Part shown: piece after piece, positions 58,633 through 64,000 of the stretch
How positions within the stretch are numbered: position 1 is the first letter of the stretch
How the letters are laid out: each line of letters opens with the position of its first letter
Origin: Poindextera sp035604135
GTDB taxonomy: Bacteria > Pseudomonadota > Alphaproteobacteria > Caulobacterales > Caulobacteraceae
NCBI GenBank assembly: GCA_035604135.1
Contig: DATNJB010000056.1
Coordinates: forward strand, 15,205 to 79,204
Length of the DNA: 64,000 bases
Direction of reading: 5' to 3'
The notes under the pieces: generated by a model
Told to the model about the DNA's origin: nothing
The model's database searches: none
What the model saw: the letters and a program-made list of their open reading frames with translations, nothing else
Translations under genes and position numbers: made by a program

Positions 58633-59631
58633 ATGCGTCTTCGAGATGGAGTGACAACGTCGGCCGCGGCCGCCCGCGTCGAAGCGGTCTGGCGCAGAGC
58701 CAGGGACGGGAAGCGACGTCCGCTGAGCGGCGGCGACCGCACCCTTGACCGCATCGCCCTCAACACGCTCGGCATCTCGACCGAAGAGCTGCGCGAGGTT
58801 CTGCCGCGCTTTGATACCCTCGACGACCTCGTGGCCTGGTCGGCCGATCGCGCGGGCGGCCTCGATCAGGAGGCGCTCGACCGGTTCGAGGCGGTGCTGG
58901 CCGGCGCGCCGACGCCGGCGGCGGTGCGGCGACGCATCGAAGCCCTCGAAGCCGCCCCGCCCGTGCTGGATGAGGACGCGTTGCGCGCCTGGGACGAAAA
59001 CGGCTACCTGATCGTGCCGGCAGTAATCACCCCTAGTGAGGTGCAAGCCCTGGCCGATGTGGTCTGGACAACCGTCGGCGCCGACCCTGGCGATCCGGCG
59101 ACCTGGCGTCTCACCGACCACGGCATCATGGTCCAGCTTTTCCAGCACCCTGCGCTAAAGCCGGCCCGAACCTCGCCGCGGCTCTTGAAGGCGTTCGCTC
59201 AAATCTGGGGAACGGCCGACCTTTGGACCAGCCTCGACCGGGTGAGCTTCAACCCCCCGGTCCGCCCGGGCGTCGAATTCCCCGGCCCGCGCCTCCACTG
59301 GGACATCAGCCTCGCGCCGCCGGTGATGTTCCAGGTGCAGGGAATGATCTACCTGACCGACACGACCGCCGAGCAGGGCGCGTTCGAGGCCGTTCCGGGC
59401 TTCCACAAGCGCATCGACGCATGGCTTACGAGCCTGGGCGAGGGCGTCGATCCCCGCCGCGTCGACCTCTCGACCCAAGCGCGGCGCATCGCCGGGGGCG
59501 CCGGCGACCTCATCATCTGGCATTCGGCCCTGCCGCATGGCGCATCGCCCAACACCGGCGACCGCCCGAGGCTCGCCCAATACGTCACCCAATACCCGGC
59601 CACCCTCCGCCAGGCGGACCGCTGGCGATGA
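58633..59631 (+). CDS. Phytanoyl-CoA dioxygenase family protein
   Basis: The 332-residue product has a double-stranded beta-helix typical of PhyH-like Fe(II)/2-oxoglutarate dioxygenases. The facial triad is His222-x-Asp224 (L-H-W-D) and His302 (A-L-P-H-G-A), and Arg311/313 in N-T-G-D-R-P-R are placed to bind 2-oxoglutarate. Residues 1-110 form a helical N-terminal addition without clear homology. Members hydroxylate lipids, small metabolites or antibiotics, and the substrate is unknown. It lies 73 bp downstream of the SelA-like gene and converges on the P450 gene. Confidence 0.85.
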   Translation: MRLRDGVTTSAAAARVEAVWRRARDGKRRPLSGGDRTLDRIALNTLGISTEELREVLPRFDTLDDLVAWSADRAGGLDQEALDRFEAVLAGAPTPAAVRRRIEALEAAPPVLDEDALRAWDENGYLIVPAVITPSEVQALADVVWTTVGADPGDPATWRLTDHGIMVQLFQHPALKPARTSPRLLKAFAQIWGTADLWTSLDRVSFNPPVRPGVEFPGPRLHWDISLAPPVMFQVQGMIYLTDTTAEQGAFEAVPGFHKRIDAWLTSLGEGVDPRRVDLSTQARRIAGGAGDLIIWHSALPHGASPNTGDRPRLAQYVTQYPATLRQADRWR

Positions 59632-59667
59632 TGTGAAACGCTCCTGGACGCAATTTGAACGCGGACG

Positions 59668-60834
59668 CTAGCCGAACACGACCGGAAGCGATCGAAATCC
59701 GAAGAGCAGACCGCCCGGCAAGCGTTTGCCGCGGTCTTGACCGCGCCCGATCAACGAGAAGCGTTCGACAAGCGCGCTCATCGCCGCCTTCGCCTCCATG
59801 CGCGCGAGCGGCGCGCCAATGCAGGTATGCACCCCGTGGCCGAACGCCACATGCCGCTCGCGCTCGCGGGCCAGTTCGAAGTTGGCCGGATCGTCCCACT
59901 TGGACGGATCGCGATTGGCGGAGGCAAGATAGATCATAACCCGCTCGCCAGCCGGGATCGTCACACCGCCGATGGCGACATCTTCCGTCGCGCGTCGAAT
60001 GACCATCTGCGCCGGCGAGTCGACGCGCAGCGACTCCTCGATCGCGCCCTCGACCAAGCTGGGATGTTCGCGCAACAAGGCCCAGTCCTTCGGCTCATCG
60101 GCGATGCGGTTGATCAGGTTGCCCAGGAGATTGGTGGTCGTTTCATTGCCGGCGATCATGAGCAAGATGCAGAATCCGACCACCTGATCGTCGGTCAGCG
60201 TCTCGGTTGTGTCGCCCACCTTCGTCAGGTCGCTGACCAGGTCGGCGCCAGGCGAGGCGCGGCGCTCGGCCGCCAGATTGGTGAAGTAGGCGCGCAGCTC
60301 CATCAGCATCTTGATCCGGTCGCCTTCGAACGGATTGTCCTGAATGCCCATGATCGCATTCGACCAGCGCTTGAAGTCCATGGCGCGCTCTCTTGGCACC
60401 CCCATCATGCCGGAGATGACGGCGACGGGGAGCGGGGTCGTCATCGCCTCGACAATATCGACCTCCTGACCCATCGGGATGGCGGCGGCGAGCCCTCTCG
60501 CCAGGCGCTCGATGTTGGGCCGCATCGCCTCCATGGCCGTCGGCGTGAAGGCCTTCGCCAACAGCCCGCGAAGCACCGAGTGGCGCGGCGGATCGTCCGT
60601 CAGCAGAGGAACGCCCATGCCGCCCATGGGGCCGGCTGACCCGCCGCCGCCCATTGCGGAGGAGGAGTAACGGGAATGGTCGAGAAGGATCGCGCGCACG
60701 TCGTCGAACCGGCTGGCGACCCAAAATCCGTTCACGTCTCTGCAAAGCGGCCGTTCCTGGTGGAGCTGGGCGATGAACTCGTCCTTGCCCATTCTGAGGA
60801 TGCCGTCTCGCAGATCGATTTGAACGTCGGTCAT
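59668..60834 (-). CDS. Cytochrome P450
   Basis: The 388-residue product is a class I bacterial P450. The oxygen-activation motif is A-G-N-E-T-T-T (228-234), the ExxR pair is Glu267/Arg270 (E-S-L-R), and the heme-binding loop is F-G-H-G-V-H-T-C-I-G with Cys338 as thiolate ligand. It is similar to bacterial P450s of the CYP107/CYP125-142 type that act on sterols or terpenoids, but the substrate cannot be deduced. No ferredoxin or reductase gene is adjacent. An insertion G-G-G-G-S-A-G-P-M-G-G-M-G (62-74) before the B-C loop is unusual. Confidence 0.93.
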   Translation of the reverse strand: MTDVQIDLRDGILRMGKDEFIAQLHQERPLCRDVNGFWVASRFDDVRAILLDHSRYSSSAMGGGGSAGPMGGMGVPLLTDDPPRHSVLRGLLAKAFTPTAMEAMRPNIERLARGLAAAIPMGQEVDIVEAMTTPLPVAVISGMMGVPRERAMDFKRWSNAIMGIQDNPFEGDRIKMLMELRAYFTNLAAERRASPGADLVSDLTKVGDTTETLTDDQVVGFCILLMIAGNETTTNLLGNLINRIADEPKDWALLREHPSLVEGAIEESLRVDSPAQMVIRRATEDVAIGGVTIPAGERVMIYLASANRDPSKWDDPANFELARERERHVAFGHGVHTCIGAPLARMEAKAAMSALVERFSLIGRGQDRGKRLPGGLLFGFRSLPVVFG

Positions 60835-61037
60835 CGGGTCGCCTATTCCGAAATCATTCAGAACAAGATGTGGGAGCGCCTGCTAGGGAATAGCAAGCCG
60901 GACCCAGTCGAAAAGCTCGGCGCTGCCCTCCTCTTGAGGCCGTCATCGGCCCCAAGCGCGTTGGCGCGGCTCCCAGGTCGGCTGGGCCCGGCGGCGCTAG
61001 GAGCGGACTTCACGTCACCTTGCCAGGCCCTTGCATG

Positions 61038-61484
61038 CTACGCCCTAACGGGCGCCGGTCGGGCCAACCGCAGGAGCGCCGCGGTGATGATGACGGCGGC
61101 GACGATGTGCATTCCCATCAACGTCGCGACCCCGCCGACGGTGACCTGCTCGATCGGACTCGGCGGGAGTAAGAACAGCAACAGATCGGGAATGAAGGAG
61201 ACGACAAGCACGATGATCGCGACGATCAGGAAGCTTCGCTCCGGCCGGCGCGACAGTCGCCGCACCAGCGCGTAGACGAGACTCGCCCCCACTGCGCCCA
61301 CGGTCGTCCAAAACGCCACCGGCCCGGCCGTCAGCGAGAAGAGGTTCGGCGCGAGCGGCTTGGTGAGGACAAGGACCACCTCATTGGCGACGAGCGCGCC
61401 CAACAAGCCGCAGACTCCCGCGAGCCATAGGGCCACGCGCCGCGGCCGCACAAGGGGCTCCGCCGGTGTCGGGCTTTCCGCCAT
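61038..61484 (-). CDS. DUF6069-like four-helix membrane protein
   Basis: The 148-residue product has four membrane helices (about 15-38, 55-75, 84-105 and 115-140), with a short Pro-rich N-terminus. The pattern of helix 1 with A-G-V-C-G-L-L-G-A-L-V-A-N, a polar P-N-L-F-S-L loop, and R-R-P-E-R-S-F between helices 2 and 3 resembles small DUF6069 proteins. Function is unknown. It is on the same strand as the CocE-type gene, 34 bp downstream of it. Confidence 0.75.
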   Translation of the reverse strand: MAESPTPAEPLVRPRRVALWLAGVCGLLGALVANEVVLVLTKPLAPNLFSLTAGPVAFWTTVGAVGASLVYALVRRLSRRPERSFLIVAIIVLVVSFIPDLLLFLLPPSPIEQVTVGGVATLMGMHIVAAVIITAALLRLARPAPVRA

Positions 61485-61518
61485 CGAATCCTATCTTCGC
61501 GCCTCGCGCCATCGCACG

Positions 61519-63162
61519 CTAGCCGTCTGGGTAGATGACGGGCAGCAGGATCGCGCTGGGGTGGGCGGCATCGAAATAGATCGTGTTCCGCGCCACCCGC
61601 GTCTCGACGTCCCGCCCGGGGAGCCCGCCGGTGTTGGGGTTCACGTCGAAGCGGGGTGAGTTCGAGCTCGTCACATGCACCGCGATCTTGTGCCCCTGCT
61701 CGAAGGTGATCGCGGTGTCCCAGAGATCGAGCGTCAGCTTCTCCGGAGCGCCCGGCGTCATCATCGCGACGTCGTCGCGGTTGCGGCCATGACGGTAGCG
61801 GGTGCGCAGCGCGCTATCGAGCACGATGGCCTCGTAGCCGTCGGGATAGACGTCCACGAGCTTGACCATGAAGTCGGTGTCCGGCCCGTCGGTCGAGGCC
61901 CAGAGCTCCAGGCTCACCGGCCCGGCGATCGCCACGTCGCGTTCGAGCACGGCGGTCTGGAACCGCAGGTAGTCCGGCCGCTCGCCGATCGACCGCTGGT
62001 CCATCGGGCCCTTCTCGAATGTCAGGTTCGATCCGCCATGGGTGGGGACCGGATTGGCGGGATCGAAGTCGTAGGTGCGGGAAGCCTGGGCCTCGGTCGG
62101 CGTCTTCCGAGAGAGGCTTGCGTCCTGATGCAGGTAGTAGTGGGCGATCTGCGGCGCCGGGGGCCAGTTGGCGAACCGCATCCAGCGGTTTTTCGGCGAC
62201 AGCTCGCCCTTGCGAGCCGAGGCCATCATGTAGATCCGCACCGGCGGCTCATGCATGATCCCGTTGTCGACGCCCTTCAGCCAGTGGTCGAACCAGCGGA
62301 TCTCATCGGTTGCGCCGCGCAGCAGCTCGGAGCCGTTCGGGTAGGCGAGATCGCCTGTCATCTCGCCGTGGCCGAATGGGCCCATCTCCAGCTTCTGATT
62401 GCCGCGCGCACCGCGGCTGCCGTGGTTCTGCAGGTGCTGGAAGTTGCGGACGTTGCCGACGCTGAACAGGTCGTACCAGCCGCCGTAGTTGTAGATCGGG
62501 ATGTGGATGAAGCGCGCGTTGTGCAGGACGTCGCCCGTCACCGACAAGGCGGTGGCGACATAGGAGGCGGCGCTCGAGCGAACGCCCTGGCCGCGGTTCC
62601 AGTCGCCCATGTCCCGCTGCTTGAATGCGCCTCCGATGAAGGCGGTGTCGTTTCCCGCGACGATGACGAAGGCGGCGACCAGATGCGGCGGATTGGCGAT
62701 CGCCGCCATATTGGTGGTGATCCCCATGGCCGAGGCGCCGGTGACGCCGATCTTGCCGTTGCACCAGCTCTGCTGGGCCATCCATTCGACGGTATCGTAG
62801 CCGTCGTTGCGATCGTCGGTGAAGCCGCCGTAGTGGCCCTCCGACCGCCCCTTTCCGCGCGTGTCCTGGACGAGGTAGGCGTAGCCGGCCTTGGTGTACT
62901 TGCGCGCGGCCCGCGGGTCGGAGAACAGCTCCATCGTGTCCTTGCCGTAGGGCGTGCGGGTCACGATGCACGGGAACGGCCCGTCGCCCTCGGGCAGGTA
63001 GAGGTTGCCGGCGAGCTTGATGCGGTCGCGCATGGGCGCATGGACCTCGGTCGCACCCGGGGCGATCGTCTCCGTCCGAAGCCCTCGCACTGCCGGCTGC
63101 TCGCCAGCGGCCCCGGGCGCCGTCGTGGTCACGGCCGGCGCGTCCGACGCTTGGTCCGTCAT
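61519..63162 (-). CDS. CocE/NonD-family serine hydrolase
   Basis: The 547-residue product is a CocE-like alpha/beta hydrolase with a C-terminal jelly-roll (X-Pro dipeptidyl-peptidase C-terminal) domain. The G-V-T-G-A-S-A-M-G region holds the nucleophile serine; Y-L-V-Q-D-T-R-G-K-G-R-S-E-G is the family oxyanion segment; and G-P-F-G-H-G-E-M-T-G carries the His, where G-P-W-x-H is usual. There is no signal peptide; an N-terminal 45 residues are Ala/Thr-rich and low complexity. Such enzymes act as esterases, glutaryl acylases or X-Pro peptidases. The ATG 63162 follows an AAGGAGG site. Confidence 0.9.
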   Translation of the reverse strand: MTDQASDAPAVTTTAPGAAGEQPAVRGLRTETIAPGATEVHAPMRDRIKLAGNLYLPEGDGPFPCIVTRTPYGKDTMELFSDPRAARKYTKAGYAYLVQDTRGKGRSEGHYGGFTDDRNDGYDTVEWMAQQSWCNGKIGVTGASAMGITTNMAAIANPPHLVAAFVIVAGNDTAFIGGAFKQRDMGDWNRGQGVRSSAASYVATALSVTGDVLHNARFIHIPIYNYGGWYDLFSVGNVRNFQHLQNHGSRGARGNQKLEMGPFGHGEMTGDLAYPNGSELLRGATDEIRWFDHWLKGVDNGIMHEPPVRIYMMASARKGELSPKNRWMRFANWPPAPQIAHYYLHQDASLSRKTPTEAQASRTYDFDPANPVPTHGGSNLTFEKGPMDQRSIGERPDYLRFQTAVLERDVAIAGPVSLELWASTDGPDTDFMVKLVDVYPDGYEAIVLDSALRTRYRHGRNRDDVAMMTPGAPEKLTLDLWDTAITFEQGHKIAVHVTSSNSPRFDVNPNTGGLPGRDVETRVARNTIYFDAAHPSAILLPVIYPDG

Positions 63163-63280
63163 GGTTTCCTCCTTGGGCGCGGCGAAGGCGCCGAGGCCGC
63201 GAGTAAGCCACGGACGAGCGGCGTCGTGAAGACGAATGGCGCGCGTTCCCGCGCCGCCCGCGGGTTTGCCGAACAAGGAA

Positions 63281-63294
63281 CTGACCTGTATCAA
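63281..63294 (+). promoter_or_regulatory. Weak Fnr/FixK-like box upstream of the DUF992 gene
   Basis: CTGACCTGTATCAA has one perfect half-site (8 of 10 positions overall) and is centred 75.5 bp upstream of the ATG at 63363. Confidence 0.25.
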
Positions 63295-63362
63295 TGTCGG
63301 CGGCTCAGATCGGCGTACGGCTCGCCCCGGTGTCCGAAGAGCGGACGAAGGAGAATCGAAAC

Positions 63363-63866
63363 ATGAAGATGTTGCATCGCCCAATCCTGGGCGCACTGGC
63401 GGTTGGCGTCGTCGCGTTGGCGGCGGCAAGCTCCGCCAACGCCCAGGCGCCGGATCAGTCCGGGGTCCGCGCGGGCGTTCTGAGCTGTGACGAGGCCAGC
63501 GGCTGGGGCCTGGTGGTCACGTCAAGCCGAGAGGTGAATTGCACCTTCTCCAACAACGACGGCCGCGTCGTCGCCCACTACACCGGCCATATCGACAAGT
63601 TCGGCGTCGACATTGGCTACCATGACGCCGGCGTGCTGATTTGGGGCGTTATCGCGCCGACGACCGGGCCGAAGCCGGGCTCGCTGGACGGGACCTACGT
63701 CGGCGTCACCGCCGGCGCGACGGTCGGTGTCGGCGCCGGCGCCAACCTGCTCGTGGGAGGGTCCGACCGCTCGATCTCGCTGCAGCCGCTGAGCGTTGAA
63801 GGCACCACCGGCCTCAACATCGCCGCCGGCGTCGCTGGGCTCACGCTGCACTACGTGGCATCGTAG
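63363..63866 (+). CDS. DUF992 exported protein
   Basis: The 167-residue product has a signal peptide (A-S-S-A-N-A-Q cleavage near 28) and the whole DUF992 pattern: V-G/A-G-V-L-S-C-D-x-x-x-G-W-G-L, C-T-F-S-N-N-D-G-R-V-V-A-H-Y-T-G-H-I-D-K-F-G-V-D-I-G, G-x-Y-V-G-V-T-A-G-A-T-V-G-V-G-A-G-A-N-L-L-V-G-G, and S-I-S-L-Q-P-L-S-V-E-G-x-x-G-L-N-I-A-A-G-V. It is a periplasmic protein of unknown function typical of alphaproteobacteria. GAAGGAGA precedes the start by 7 bases. After it, 63867-64000 shows no further supported gene. Confidence 0.93.
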   Translation: MKMLHRPILGALAVGVVALAAASSANAQAPDQSGVRAGVLSCDEASGWGLVVTSSREVNCTFSNNDGRVVAHYTGHIDKFGVDIGYHDAGVLIWGVIAPTTGPKPGSLDGTYVGVTAGATVGVGAGANLLVGGSDRSISLQPLSVEGTTGLNIAAGVAGLTLHYVAS

Positions 63867-64000
63867 AGTCCCGCGGGGCGCAACGCCACGACGGTTCGGC
63901 CCGAAGAGGGCGTCGCGAACTTCGAACCACGCTGACGAGGACGGTCTGGATCTCGCAGCGGCGCTTGGAGCCGTGACGCCCGCCCTCTTCGTGGCCGGCC

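Noticed and set aside
1..64000. tRNA, rRNA, CRISPR arrays, IS elements or prophage
   Set aside because: No cloverleaf-like sequence, spaced direct repeats, transposase gene or phage structural gene was found; the holin-family protein at 21555 is a chromosomal YvlD-like protein and xerD is the housekeeping recombinase.

Overview
The window is a high-GC, gene-dense piece of an alphaproteobacterial chromosome, most likely Caulobacterales (Phenylobacterium/Caulobacter-like). Supporting signs are strong G/C preference at third codon positions, frequent GTG/TTG starts, 4-bp stop/start overlaps, the bolA / DnaJ-like / cobS order, an aroK-aroB pair next to xerD, a DUF992 protein, and dispersed small palindromic repeats of a kind common in intergenic DNA of this group. 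I see no rRNA, tRNA, CRISPR array or insertion sequence. Species assignment is inference.

Layout. 0-6.5 kb: an exported-protein fragment, rpmB with a terminator, an outer-membrane-type protein behind a Fur-like box, a CHASE2 / small exported protein / M48 protease operon, and a DUF3617 lipoprotein. 6.5-11.8 kb: an island of small genes around a Crp/Fnr (FixK-type) regulator. Fnr/FixK-like palindromes lie about 56-76 bp upstream of several of them, and a perfect box precedes the universal stress protein at 17.1 kb. A small membrane-protein frame here carries two in-frame amber codons. 11.8-18.3 kb: nitroreductase, TAXI-type binding protein, serine hydrolase, histidine phosphatase, methyltransferase, stress protein, glyoxalase and dienelactone hydrolase.

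18.3-29.5 kb: lldD is translationally coupled to cobT. Six kb of unrelated metabolic genes separate cobT from cobS, which is followed upstream by a DnaJ-like gene, bolA and a cold-shock gene. 29.7-35.4 kb: aroK-aroB-corC facing an unknown exported protein and xerD. 35.4-40.7 kb: a nearly complete phenylalanine/tyrosine-to-fumarate/acetoacetate pathway (phhA, FAH-type hydrolase, hmgA, hppD; divergent Lrp-type regulator and maleylacetoacetate isomerase) with palindromic operators in the divergent promoter. No aminotransferase or pterin recycling gene is present.

40.8-64 kb: acyl-CoA and xenobiotic-type catabolic genes (SDR, enoyl-CoA hydratase, fused CaiB CoA-transferase, two acyl-CoA dehydrogenases, P450, phytanoyl-CoA dioxygenase-like protein), an ABC permease fused to an M1 peptidase with its ATPase, a sulfatase / phosphonate monoester hydrolase homologue, beta-lactamase-fold and alpha/beta hydrolases, a SelA-like PLP enzyme, a CocE-type hydrolase and a DUF992 protein. 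The accessory genes fit a soil or freshwater aerobe that degrades aromatics, lipids and sterol-like compounds and can respond to low oxygen.
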